In this document: positions 1 to 11,468 of the stretch, piece after piece
Numbering within the stretch: the stretch's first letter is position 1
Layout: each line of letters starts with the position of its first letter
From: Stomorhina lunata
Taxonomy: Eukaryota; Arthropoda; Insecta; Diptera; Rhiniidae
Assembly (NCBI GenBank): GCA_933228675.1
Contig: OW121741.1
Location: 77,285,387 to 77,349,386, forward strand
Direction of reading: 5' to 3'
DNA: 64,000 nucleotides
Translations under genes and position numbers: made by a program
The notes under the pieces: generated by a model
The model's input: only the letters and a program-made list of their open reading frames with translations
Told to the model about the DNA's origin: nothing
Database searches by the model: none

Positions 1-989
1 TTTGATTAAAGTCGATGGGATGATCTATGGAATTCAAAGCTTAAATATTGTTTAATGTGAACCTCGAATACGGCTCAAGTTATTTATATACAGGCCCTAA
101 TCAGACTCATACTCTCCAAAATATAGTCCGGTATCTTACGAATAAATTCTTTAAAAATTTCTAAAGAAAATGTTTTATTGAAAAATGTTCAAAGTGAAAA
201 ATTTTCTTTAAAAAATTTTCGATATATAATTCCAAAAAGTCAAAAATTTTTAGTTTTATTTCATTATTTTTCTTTACATCAATTTTTAATCGCTAATTAA
301 ATATTGCAAAATTTTCGCTTATCGGCTTTAAGAAACAACAAAAAACCCCAATCGCTATAAAATCTTATACTAGAGGAAATATTAGCTACATTCGAACAAT
401 TTTTTTTATTAAACAAAACATTTTATTTAAATATCCGCCTTCAAATCTAAGTCGAAACCAAATTTCCATGAAGAAATTAAGCTTTTCGCCTGCTTGTGCC
501 TGTATTTTGTCACATCCTGTATGGTTGTAATGTCCGTTTTTTATAACTTCCGGTTTCCGTTGCCCAAAATAAAAAAGGGCCAAGGAAATGGATTTCAACA
601 AATGCTAAAAAGCTTAACAAAACACGCAAACACACGACAGCAAAACACAAGAAATTGATTTCATTTCTAAGTAAGAGATTGTTCAAATATTTCCCTTTTT
701 TCTGGTGCATTTTGTTCCGAAACGACAAATATTTGCAAATTGAAAATGTAACTGAAGGTAAATACATACAAACATATATTGTAGGTGCATATGTATATCA
801 ATTCTCGGAATGTTCAGGTAAATATTTGCAATCCTCTTATTGATTTCTATTGTTTATTGTTTCTCCTGTCAGGTTTGAATATTCTGTAACTAAAAATTGG
901 AAACCAATACATTTGTGTATTAGAATGGCTTAACAAAGACTTTAAATAGTTCCGGACACTTCGGAAAATAAAATGTGGTCAATTCAAAA
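1..989. other. AT-rich sequence, no gene recognised
   Basis: The stretch is AT-rich with only short open frames of biased composition. I see no protein motif, RNA gene, tandem repeat or terminal inverted repeat in it. It leads into the direct repeat that precedes the 31-bp minisatellite. Confidence 0.5.
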
Positions 990-1105
990 GTACTATTGAA
1001 TTTAAAATTTTTCAAATCGAATGAAAACTTTAGAAATTATAGCTGAAAAACTCCAAAATGTCGGAATTACTATCAACCATACGTTCAGTTGTACGATTTT
1101 AATAT
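990..1105 (+). repeat. Direct repeat copy 1 flanking minisatellite
   Basis: About 115 bp containing TTTTTCAAATCGA, CATACGTTCAGTTGTAC and a run related to AAAAACTC. A diverged copy in the same orientation lies at about 1943-2055. The two copies bracket the 31-bp array. This suggests that the array grew inside a larger repeated unit of about 950 bp, or that the pair represents the ends of an old element. Confidence 0.6.
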
Positions 1106-1127
1106 CATTTTTTATTAAAAATATTCT

Positions 1128-1790
1128 ACTAAGAAATTTTTGAAAAATTTCTTATAAAAATAGGAAATTTTTGAATAATTTCTTATAAAAATAGGAAAGT
1201 TTTGAAAAATTTCCTATAAAAATAGGAAAGTTTTGAAAAATTTCCTATAAAAATAGGAAATTTTTGAATAATTTCTTATAAAAATAGGAAAGTTTTGAAA
1301 AATTTCCTATAAAAATAGGAAAGTTTTGAAAAATTTCCTATAAAAATAGGAAATTTTTGAAAAATTTCCTATAAAAATAGGACATTTTTGAAAAGTTTCC
1401 TATAAAAATAGGAAATTTTTGAAAAATTTCCTATAAAAATAGGACATTTTTGAAAAATTTCCTATAAAAATAGGAAATTTTTTAAAAATTTTCCTATAAA
1501 AATAGGAAATTTTTGAAAAATTTCCTATAAAAATACGAAATTTTTGAAAAATTTTCTATAAAAATGGGAAATTTTTAAAAAATTTCCTATAAAAAGTAGG
1601 AAATTTTTGAAAAATTGCTATAAAAATAGGAAATTTTTGAAAAATTTGCTATAAAAATAGGAAATTTTTCAAAAATTTCCTATAAAAATAGGAAATCTTT
1701 GAAAAATTTCCTATAAAAAAAGGGAAATTTTTGAAAAATTTCCTATAAAAATAGAAAATTTTTAAAAAATTTATAGGTAATTTTTCAAAA
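1128..1790. repeat. 31-bp AT-rich minisatellite
   Basis: About 20 tandem units of roughly 31 bp, built from GAAATTTTTGAAAAATTTC followed by CTATAAAAATAG. Each unit contains two dyads: GGAAATTTTT facing AAAAATTTCC, and CCTAT facing ATAGG. Units differ by single substitutions and one-base indels, and the edges are more divergent than the centre. It is not protein coding. Confidence 0.9.
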
Positions 1791-1942
1791 ATTAGTTACT
1801 CAAACTTTAAAAGAAGTTAAATATTTCTTAAAAAAAAAATTAAAATTAAAATATTTTTATAAGCATTTTACTGGCCAAATGTGGATCGATTTCCATTAAC
1901 TGACCATTAGTTGTCAAAGAAAAGAATGTTAAAGATATATTG

Positions 1943-2055
1943 GTTTTTAAATTTTTCAAATCGATTGAAAATTGTAGGAGCTATATCTCAAAAACTCTAA
2001 ATAGTCAGAATTATTATTAATCATACGTTCAGTTGTACAATTTTTATATTTTTGA
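1943..2055 (+). repeat. Direct repeat copy 2 flanking minisatellite
   Basis: Second copy of the unit at 990-1105. It shares the TTTTTCAAATCGA segment and the CATACGTTCAGTTGTAC segment in the same order and orientation. Confidence 0.6.
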
Positions 2056-3309
2056 AAAACTATTCAAAAGTCACAGAAAATGTTTTAGATTTTATAAAAA
2101 AATTATAAAATTATCATGACAAATTAATATTTCCATTCACTAAAACTTTACAAGGATTTAAAAATTTCTCAAAAAATTTAAAAGAAAATATTTTAAGTCA
2201 CTAAAAATTTTGTAAAAATTTAAAAATTTCTTTGAAAAATTTAAATTAAAAACAAAAATTAGATATTTTAAATTTTTGACAAAAACGAAGTTATTCAAAT
2301 TCCTAACAGCTTTAAAAGCTTTTCAATATTGTTAAAAAGCTATTTGTTTATGTTATCGTTTAATCTTTTCTATATATAAATGTAGAATATTGTTTGTCAA
2401 TGTGTGTGTGTTTTGTTGTAGCTATGTATTGAAAATCAAAATCAATAAAATATTGATTGTATTAAATTTAGAACAAAAATACACAAACTCTCTAAAAAAG
2501 GCCCTCAATCAAGTGAAGCTGTGTAACAATGTCAGGAAAAGAGAAGGAAAAATTAAACCTTTGCTAAAACTGTATAAGGACATGAACTAAAATTTTGCTA
2601 TTTTAAATTTAATATTCCTAGAATTATTAAACGGAGTGTAATTTTATGTTACAAACACTATATTATGATAAAATTACAAATTACAAATACCTCATGCATC
2701 ATGAATTTTCAATTTAACTCAATAAAAGTTATTCAAAATATTGCCATTGTTGTCATAGAACAAGGATTTTGTTATATTAAATCGCTGAAGCAAAACTTGT
2801 TTATATAATAAATATTTTAAAACATAAAAATGTTTTAATAAATGCGAAAAGTAAAAATTTTATATTAACTAAAATTTGTGCAAAGGTTTTCCTTTTTAGA
2901 TAGACGAACTTGTTTCGAAAAATTTATGGTCAATGGGGTCTAAGCTTTATAATGGTAACCTCGCCTGAATTTTCTGCATATATATGCTTATAAAATATAT
3001 AAAGTTAACAGTATGATCTAATATGGGGTTATTTTTGTATTTTTTTTTTTTTGCATTTCAGCAACATGTTACTGTCGAACATGTTCAGTTTGGTCTATAT
3101 TAGTTTAGAAAGTTTATCATGGACTTTTTCCATTTTTTGGTTAATTTGGAGGCTATTCGGAGTCTTGTGACTAAATTTCCTACTAAGTTTACATTAATGG
3201 GCATTAAACCACCAAAACGTATAGATAGAGCCAGGTTGTTTAACGATTCATCTCCTTTAGCAGCAATTGGGACTCTATCAGTAAAACTTTTCTACTGGGA
3301 TGTACTTCG
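2056..3309. other. AT-rich spacer, no gene recognised
   Basis: No family repeat, RNA gene or conserved protein was recognised. A polypyrimidine tract with CAG near 3040-3060 resembles a splice acceptor, and a 64-codon open frame follows at 3119-3313. That translation shows no recognisable domain and is short enough to be chance. Confidence 0.4.
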
Positions 3310-3405
3310 GTAAAATATTACCCTATAATGACTACAAGCAACCGTCCGAATTACTTATAAGTTATTCGAATTATCCGGGTTCAAATCCTACAAAGAACAA
3401 TTTAA
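3310..3405 (+). repeat. SINE-like fragment with B-box
   Basis: GGGTTCAAATCC at about 3378-3390 matches a pol III B-box (GGTTCRANYCC). The upstream block (GACTACAAGCAACCGTCCGA, then TTATAAGTTATT) reappears in related form at about 49555-49680. A short reversed piece with the same B-box lies at about 58443-58460. No canonical A-box or cloverleaf is visible, so this is a relic or a divergent SINE rather than a tRNA gene. Confidence 0.45.
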
Positions 3406-3510
3406 ATTTATTTTGAACATTTTTGAATACAGAAAAGTACACTTTTTGCAATAAATTTATATAATTTGTTAACCTTTCATTACAGCTTCTTCGCAAATAT
3501 CTCTAAAACA

Positions 3511-4453
3511 GAACAAGGATTTTGGGGCCAAAATGGGTAAAAAGGGTATAAAATGATAGCTTAACATCTCAAAAGTAATATGAATAGGAATTATGTTAAC
3601 GGCGTTTTAATAAAATGTACCGAATTCAATTGATACCAAAGAAGTACCAAATAAGCATATGGAACTTTTTGAAAGTAGTTGATAAAAAGGGGAAAAATGA
3701 GTACAGTTATAACTTTTAAACAAATGAATGTTTGTATGTATATTCTTTATAGAATAGTGGATTTGATCATATATGCTCTTGAGCGAAGATGTTGCGGATA
3801 AGCCGACGAAGGTTTTTAAGTTGGTAAGACTAATTTCCGTTAGGTGGCGCCACTGAAAATTAATTAAATCGTAAACTGTATATTTGATCATACTATGATC
3901 TTTAGCAAAGTTATAGCGCATGAGCCGGCAAAGGTTTTTTAGTTGGCGTGAATAATTTCCGACAGGTGGCGCTACTGAAAATTACTCAAAGTCAATTTTA
4001 TCGTAAGCTGTACATTTAATCATGCTATAATCTTTAGCAAAATTGTTGCACATTAGCCGACGAAGGTTTCTTAATTGGTATGAAGAAATTTCGACAGGTG
4101 GCGCCACTGAAATTTACTCAAAGTCAATTTAATCGTAAGCTGTACATTTAATCATGCTATAATCTTTAGCAAAGTTGTTGCGGATAAGCCGACGAAGGTG
4201 TATTAATGGGAATGACCAAAGTCCAACAGGTGGCGCCACTGAAATTTACTCATTATTTGATCAGGCTATAATATTTAATGAAGTTGTTTCTGTTGGTATG
4301 ACCAATTTCCAAAATTTTTCAAAATGAGTTAATCTGTAAACTATGCAGACTATGTGTTGATCGGAAAAAATAAATCAAATAATTAGAAATTAACTGAATA
4401 TTTGCACAAAATGCTTATCATTAAGCTCCGATTAAGGCTCGGTCAACCAGGTA
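3511..4453 (-). mobile_element. Family D element, partial copy 1
   Basis: Reverse-oriented partial copy of the hairpin-ended family D, whose full copies lie at 6434-8012 and 39478-41074. It carries several roughly 120-bp tandem modules with the GGTGGCGCCACTGAAA motif and AATCTTTAGCAAAGTTGTTGC. It ends with a reversed, mutated terminal block (GGCTCGGTCAACCAGGTAC) at about 4435-4453. The half containing the (TA)n tract is missing. Family D has no coding capacity. Confidence 0.75.
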
Positions 4454-4462
4454 CTATCTTTT

Positions 4463-4772
4463 AAATTGTAAAAGATAATGTAGAACAGTCCACATATTTT
4501 TTCGGTCAAGCCCGACCATACTAACATCAAAGGTGTTCTTTTTCTTGTATAAAGACAAACATTTGCTAAATTCTGCCATCATACAAACATTTTGCCAAAA
4601 CTTTTTTATTTAAGCTATTTCCGTTATTTGGACTTAAATAGGAGTTAGGGTCAAATGTGGACGGAGTATCTCGAAATTTGACAAGTTGATTACAGATTTT
4701 ATAAGAAACTCAAAATTCTCATTATCTTCAGATTTACGAGCGTTTTAGAGATTTTTTGCTTCATTTAGTGCG
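4463..4772 (-). mobile_element. DINE-like family B, 3' part (reversed)
   Basis: This is the reverse complement of the 3' portion of the family B element at 18941-19666, including the hairpin region GGTCGGGCTTGACCGA and the segment reading ACGAGCGTTTTAG on this strand. It stops at GTGCG (4768-4772), immediately against the Transib terminus CACAGTGG at 4773. The matching 5' half of family B, ending in CGCAC, lies against another Transib terminus at 11468/11469. Confidence 0.75.
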
Positions 4773-6077
4773 CACAGTGGTTTACGGACGCTTTTTTTTT
4801 GGAAATAATTCTGTAACTTTTGAACGACTGGAGATATTTGAATGAAATTTGGCATGGTGATAGTCAAGAAAAATTTAAGTTGGTTTTTAAAAGCACTGGT
4901 CCATGAGCTGTCGCGAGAGTGATTGATGGACCTTCAAAGTTGGTCACCTCGGGTGTTCGACTTTTTTAAAAATTCGCCAAAAATCCACTTATGAATGGAT
5001 TGAAAAGAAATTTTAAACTTAAGTTCTCCTTCAGAAGGTCTACAAAAAATACACTTACGTGTGTAGGTTATCTGCTTTGGGTTTCGAGATATTTGGATAA
5101 AAAGGAATTTTTGGGTTGATTTTTTACCTATTTTTTAAGCTTTTTTTGATCTGGTGGACGGATCTGAAGATCAACAATTTTTTAAGAATATTTGTTAAAA
5201 TTGTAACAAAATTCTTAATAATTCTTGTGCAAGTTGGTTATAGATATCTTCTTTGGTTTAAAAGTTAAAAATATTCAAAGTTGAAACTTAAAAAAAATTT
5301 CGCTTTTTTTTTGAGTTTTTCCCTAAAAGATAGCTATATCTTTTCACTAATAAAAAAATATTTTCTTAAGAAACATAAAAATATTTTTAAAGTTTTTAAA
5401 AGAAAACATAATGAGAATGTGTATAAAACAAATTTCTTGCTAATTGAACTTTTGGTCCTCGCACATGCACTCTCCAAAAAATGCCAATTTGTAAAAAAAA
5501 AAATTTGGTTTAAATAAAAATTTCTCAAAAGGCAAAGCACCGATTTGAAAAAAATAATAATGTCCATATTTTCTAATATATCTGTTATTGATTGGAAAAG
5601 TTTTTTCTGAAACGAGCTGCAAATAGAGTCAGTGTTGCCATTTTTGTAAAAAAAACTCATTTTTTGAAACCCTTTTTTCCCGAGTTGGGAATTGGGGAAT
5701 TTTTTAGTTCAAACTGGGAATTTTTTTTAGTCTATTGCTTTTAGATCTTATTGGTCTACATGACTACAAATTTTCATTGTGATATCTTCATCTATGTCAT
5801 TTCTACAAAATATCAAAAATTGAAATTATTTTCCTTCTAAAAGTAGAAAAATAATATATTTTTGTTTTACGATACAAGTGTCAAAATATTAACTCACTTA
5901 AAAAAGATTTTTAATTGGTGTTCATCTCCTGGACCTTCCCGATCCAATGATACTAAACACGTGTATCAAGCTTTAATACATTGCCTTTAAAAGCTCTGAA
6001 CACTTGGCCTCCCATAGCATTTTTAAGCTAAATATTGGAGTATTGGAGAGTAATGTGTGCAAATAAAGTTAATGTTG
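4773..6077 (+). mobile_element. Diverged Transib terminal arm (solo)
   Basis: The segment begins CACAGTGGTTTACGGACGC and follows the left arm of the Transib element at 11469 for about 1.3 kb, with scattered substitutions (roughly 90% or better by eye). No transposase follows it. It is cut at 6078 by a different CACAGTGG terminus. The 108-codon frame on the minus strand inside it is the same AT-rich pseudo-frame seen in both arms of the full element, with frameshifts, so I do not regard it as a gene. Confidence 0.8.
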
Positions 6078-6433
6078 CACAGTGGTATTAACTCTGCAAT
6101 TTCTAAACTACTAGACGGATTTTGACAAAATTTGGAACGTCAATAGAAGAGGTGTGAGGCTTTTAGATCAATGTTTAAGAACGTATTTGTCGGTAGCACA
6201 GTGGGCTCTACAATGGGCCAAAGTTGCCTAACTCGGGTATATAAAACATTTGGGGGCATATAACTTTCCTCAATTGGGTCCGATCTAAAAGATTTTTACG
6301 TTTTCGAAAACTTCTTAAAAAAATTAAGAAAAAAAAAATGCTTAGTTTACTACCTTATCTCTTATAGTTTAAGAGATTTTATAACTCCATAAAATTGTAG
6401 TATAATATTTTAACATTACTTTGTAAGATATAA
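6078..6433 (+). mobile_element. Two further CACAGTGG-type termini
   Basis: CACAGTGG recurs at 6078 (followed by TATTAACTCTGC) and at 6197 (followed by GCTCTACAATGGGCC). The first continues with a block laid out like the Transib arm (…AACTTTTGAACGACTGG… in the arm, AAACTACTAGACGGATTTTG here). I read these as truncated ends of related Transib-type families nested in the arm at 4773. No coding sequence or second end is visible. Confidence 0.4.
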
Positions 6434-7905
6434 GTACCTGGTAGACCGAGCCTTGCTCGGAGCTTTATGATAAGCATTTTGAGGAAATTTTTAAAGTTTT
6501 TATATATTTTATATTATAAAGTGCTAAAATAAATTTATAGGAAAGACATTGTAGAAATATTCAGTTAGTTTTGAATTATTTGATTTATTTTGTCCGACCA
6601 ACACATAGTTTGCATAGTTTACAGTTTAACTCATTTTGAATAATTTTGGAAATTATTCATATCAACAGAAACCTCTGTCGACTCATGCGCAACAACTTTG
6701 CTAAAGATTATAGTCTGATCAAATGCACAGTTTACGATTTAATTCATTTTGAGTAGTTTTCTGTGGCGCCACCTGTCGGACTTTGCTTTTTCCAATTCAT
6801 AAAACTTCTTCGGCTTATCTGTAACAATTTTGCTGAAGATTATAGCATGATTAAATGTACAGCATACGATTAAATTGACTTTGAGTAAATTTCAGTAGCG
6901 CCACCTGTCGAAATTTCTTCATACCAACTAGGAAACCTTCGTCGGCTCATGTGCAACAACTTTGCTAAAGATTGTAGCATGATTAAATGTACAGATTACG
7001 ATTAAATTGACTTTGAGTAAGTTTATGTAGCGCCACCTGTCGGAAAATATTCATACCAAATAAAAAGCCTTCGTCGGCTCATGCGCTACAGCTTTGCTGA
7101 AGATCATAGCATGATCAAATGTACAGTTTACGATTTAATTAATTTTTAGTAATTTTCAGTGGCGCCATCTGTCGGAAATTAGTCTTATCAACTTTAAAAC
7201 CTTCGCCGGATTATCCGCAACATCTTCGCTAAAGAGCATAACACAATTAAATTCACAGTTTACTATTCTATAAAGAACATACATACAGACAAACATTCAT
7301 TTGTTTAAAATAATACTAATTTTTCCCCCTTTTTATTCCCTAATTTCTAAAAGTTCCATATGTATATTTGGTACTTTTTTGGTGCCAATTGAATTCGGTA
7401 CATTTTTTTAAAACGCATTTAACATAATGTATAATGTTCCTATTCATATTACTTTGGAGATGTTAAGTTATCATTTTATCCCGTTTTTACCCATTTTGGC
7501 TCCAAAATCAAAAAAGTACCAAATACGTGTTTCATGTTTTTTTTACATCTATTGATTGCAGTGTCAAGTTTCTTTCTATATTCTTTAGTTTAAAATTTAA
7601 GAGTGGGTTAAAAAGGTGCCAAAAAAACTATTTTCACCCTTTTTTACCCCCTATCGGACATAGTTTCAAAAAAGTACCAAACACCTGTCCGCTTATTTTC
7701 AAAGCTGTTTAAAACGTAATTTTAATTTTGTTTCTATACCTATTACTTTAGGAGACATAGCGTTTTCGATTTTTCCCCTTTTTACCCGTTTTTACCCTCT
7801 TAGAAGTAAAAGTTCCAAAAGTCCCTTCTTCTTCGACCTATACATCAAAAAAGATACCCACTGTCCAAATTTTATCAAAATCGTTAGAGCCGTTTTCGAG
7901 ATAGC

Positions 7906-7986
<81 letters not shown>

Positions 7987-8012
7987 TATTGCTCGTTTAA
8001 GAATATAAGATA
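6434..8012 (+). mobile_element. Family D element, full-length copy 2
   Basis: Starts GTACCTGG and has a near-terminal hairpin, CCGAGC-CTT-GCTCGG. Then follow five to six tandem modules of about 120 bp (GTTTACGATTTAATT…, GGCGCCACCTGTCGGA…, AACTTTGCTAAAGATTATAG) and a block with repeated AAAAAAGTACCAAA motifs. A (TA)n tract at 7911-7982 precedes the end block ATTGCTCGTTTAAGAATATA-AGATA. There is no open frame of note and no terminal inverted repeat. The hairpin end, internal tandem repeats and microsatellite resemble Helentron/DINE-type non-autonomous elements, but the end motifs are not the classical ones, so the class is inferred. Confidence 0.75.
7911..7982. repeat. (TA)n microsatellite in family D
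   Basis: Uninterrupted TA dinucleotides at the fixed position near the right end of family D. The same tract is present at different lengths in the copies ending near 9089, 10619 and 41040, so it is a built-in proto-microsatellite of the element. Confidence 0.95.
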
Positions 8013-8421
8013 TGTGCATATGTAATGTTTCTGTTTGAATATACATACATATGTATGTATGTAAATAATAACTGATAATTCCATGGTGGTTTCTTTGTTA
8101 TGTCTATTTATTTGAATTTTTTATATTTTTTTACCATTAATTAACCACAATGTGGGTTATGTGATAAAAAAAAATAGCAAAATTTTTAGTGTTTTAAATG
8201 TTTGTTCTATCTGCGGTCAAAGTAGATAAACATTTATTATTATTGTTAGTTTTTAGTTTTAAAACAGATGTTGTCAATAAAAGAAAAATTTAATATTCAA
8301 TATAAATATCATGAATAATCCATCAGTTTACTTACATGTGTATATTAAAAGCAATTCGTGGTAAGAAAAACCATTTTACGCGGTTTTTATATTTTTAAGT
8401 TCATATAAAGGTGTGAATTAT
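8013..8421. other. AT-rich spacer, nothing recognised
   Basis: Short AT-rich segment between a family D element and a SINE. A short CATACATATGTATGTATG palindromic run sits at about 8042-8060. No gene or known repeat is seen. Confidence 0.5.
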
Positions 8422-8732
8422 GGTCCAGCACTATCGCCGTGGTATAGCAGGTTAGTCATTCGCCTAGCATATCGGAGGTCCCAAGTTCAATCCCTGTCAG
8501 ACCCACTTGAAAAAAATTAATAATTAATTTTTAAAAAGCGGCGGTTCACCTCATAACTCATCTAGCCACTGGTTATTGAGTATTAGGCTATGAAAAACTT
8601 CTCTAACTAATGCATTTGCCGTTCGGAGCCAGCGTTAAAACGTAGGTCCCTTTTAATGAGTCTAAAAATAGAATCGGATGCAGCTCAGTGTCTGAGAGAA
8701 GTACCCCTTGTTCCAATTGGAATGTTGCCGGG
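8422..8732 (+). mobile_element. tRNA-derived SINE, about 311 bp
   Basis: The head at 8436-8505 starts GCCGTGGTATAGCAGG, an A-box-like TGGTATAGCAGG, and has the B-box-like AAGTTCAATCCC. A second copy of this head is at 46792-46861. The ends of the head do not pair as a tRNA acceptor stem, so it is not a tRNA gene. The body continues through CGTTCGGAGCCAGCG and GTAGGTCCC to an AT-rich end. A 7-bp direct repeat GAATTAT at 8415-8421 and 8733-8739 fits a target-site duplication and sets the proposed limits. Confidence 0.65.
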
Positions 8733-8744
8733 GAATTATTAATA

Positions 8745-9045
8745 GTACCTGGTTGACCGAGCCTTGCTCGGAGCTTTATGATAAGCATTTTGAGGCAAAT
8801 TTTAAAGTTTTTATATATTTTATTTTATAAAGTTTATTTTGTCCGACCAACACATAGTTCGCATAGTTTACAGTTTAACTCATTTTAATAATTTTGAAAA
8901 TTATTCATACCAACAGAAACCTCCGTCGACTCATGCGCAACAACTTTGCTAAAGACTATAGTCTGATCAAATGCACAGCTTATGATTTAATTCATTTTGA
9001 GTAGTTTTAAGTTTTAAAGAAACCTTTGTCTGCTTATTCGTAACA
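8745..9045 (+). mobile_element. Family D element, 5' fragment copy 3
   Basis: Begins GTACCTGGTTGACCGAGCC with the CCGAGC/GCTCGG hairpin and runs into the first tandem modules. It stops near 9045, where a reverse-oriented family D right end begins. The junction joins two truncated copies head to head and probably reflects a rearrangement. Confidence 0.75.
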
Positions 9046-9113
9046 ACTTTGCTTATATCTTATATTCTTAAACGAGCAATAATTGTATGTATATATATAT
9101 ATATATATATATA

Positions 9114-9190
<77 letters not shown>

Positions 9191-9192
9191 AT

Positions 9193-9254
<62 letters not shown>

Positions 9255-9736
9255 GCTATCTCGAAAACGGCTCTAACGATTTTGATAAAATTTTGACAGT
9301 GGGTACTTTTTTGATATATAGCTCGAAGAAGAAGGGACTTTTGGAGCTTTTGCCTCTAAGAGGGTAAAAACGGGTAAAAAGGAGAAAAAATCAAAAACGT
9401 TATATCTCCTAAAGTAATAGGTATAGAAACTAAATTAAAATTACGTTTTAAACAGCTATGAAAACAAGCGGACAGGTGTTTGGTACTTTTTAGAAACTAT
9501 GTCCGATAGGGGGTAAAAAAAGGTGAAAATAGTTTTTTGGTACTTTTTTAACACACTCTTATTTTTTAAACCAAAGAATATAGAAAGGAACTTTGTACTG
9601 CAGTCAATAGATGTGAAAGAAATATTGAACACGTATTTGGTACTTTTTTGATTTTAGGGCCAAAATGGGTAAAAAAAGGGATAACATAATAACTTAACAT
9701 CTCAAAAAGTAATATGAATAATATGAATAACTGCGT
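9046..9736 (-). mobile_element. Family D element, inverted right half copy 4
   Basis: Read on the minus strand, this is the right half of family D. It contains the right-end block (TCTTATATTCTTAAACGAGC on the plus strand at 9058-9077), an expanded (TA)n tract with TCTATA interruptions at about 9089-9249, and the GGTACTTTTT/AAAAAGTACC segment. It meets the plus-oriented copy 5 at about 9736, forming a large inverted repeat. Confidence 0.75.
9089..9249. repeat. (TA)n tract with periodic C interruptions
   Basis: About 160 bp of TA dinucleotides interrupted by TCTATA at several positions and once by TAAATA. It is an expanded version of the tract intrinsic to family D. Confidence 0.95.
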
Positions 9737-10651
<915 letters not shown>

Positions 10652-10653
10652 TA

Positions 10654-10962
10654 TAGCCTGTTTCACGATTTCGAAAGAAAATCTACTCGAAAGAAAGTGA
10701 GTAACTCGAATTCGAATCAATTTTGGTTTCACTATTTCGAAGCCTTTCGTTCGTTTCTATTCGAAAGCAAAATATCAAATGACTCATTTTGACATTTGCT
10801 TTCATATTGCTGGTAATTTGTTCGAAATAGTGAAACAGAAATTTGTATGAAAATACTTACGTTTTCTTTCGACTTATCTTTCGCAGTTAGTGAAACGAAA
10901 AACAAATTTCTTTCGTATAAGATAAGAAAGAAAGCATTCTTTCGAGATCGTGAAACTGGCTA
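10654..10962. mobile_element. TIR MITE, 309 bp
   Basis: The left end TAGCCTGTTTCACGATTTCG and the right end, read in reverse as TAGCCAGTTTCACGATCTCG, form a TIR of about 27 bp with three mismatches. The interior is rich in TTCGAAA and GTGAAAC motifs. The terminal TA could be part of the TIR or a TA target duplication. There is no coding capacity, and the superfamily is not assignable from this copy. Confidence 0.75.
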
Positions 10963-11033
10963 ATAGTATTTGATATGGGTGAGTTAACAAAATTCAAATT
11001 CTTCTGCCTATAAATTATAGAGAATTAAAATTG

Positions 11034-11468
11034 TTTTTATGCCCTTCACCACCATAGGTTCAAAATGTATTATAAGTTCGTGCTGATGTATGTAACGCAA
11101 CGAAATATTTGTCTTAGACCCATTTTTTACTATACCAATTGACTTGGAATCACTTTCTGAGTCGATTTAGCGATGTCAGTCCGTCCGTCCGTCTGGTCGC
11201 AATTCTAAAAATAATTTTATAAAATTTGGCACAGTTAATTTTTTTCATAGTGGGACCATTGAAATTCGTCAAAATCGTTCCACTATTTATGGTACTTTTC
11301 ATAGGTCCCACTTCCCGGAATTGATATTTTGACCACAAATATTAATATTTTTTCATGAAATTGAAAGTAGATACTGCCTATGTAAATGAAAATCACTGTA
11401 CCAAATTTCGTTGAAATCGTTCAACATTTGATCATAGCTTCCATACAAACTCTTCTATCAAAACGCAC
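11034..11468 (+). mobile_element. DINE-like family B, 5' part
   Basis: Starts at the TTTTTATGCCCTTCACC block and shares GTGCTGATGTATGTAACGCA and GTCAGTCCGTCCGTCCGTCT with the fuller copy at 18941. The GTCC/GTCT motif is the proto-microsatellite typical of DINE-1/mini-me elements. It breaks off at CGCAC (11464-11468), exactly at the Transib terminus. The homologous uninterrupted site in the 18941 copy lies near 19386-19400. Confidence 0.75.

Noticed and set aside
3119..3313. Possible exon after a polypyrimidine-CAG acceptor
   Set aside because: The 64-codon translation has no recognisable motif, no donor was identified and the region is otherwise repeat-rich.
8436..8505. tRNA gene in the SINE head (and at 46792-46861)
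   Set aside because: Box-like motifs are present, but the acceptor ends do not pair and a non-tRNA body follows, so it is a SINE.
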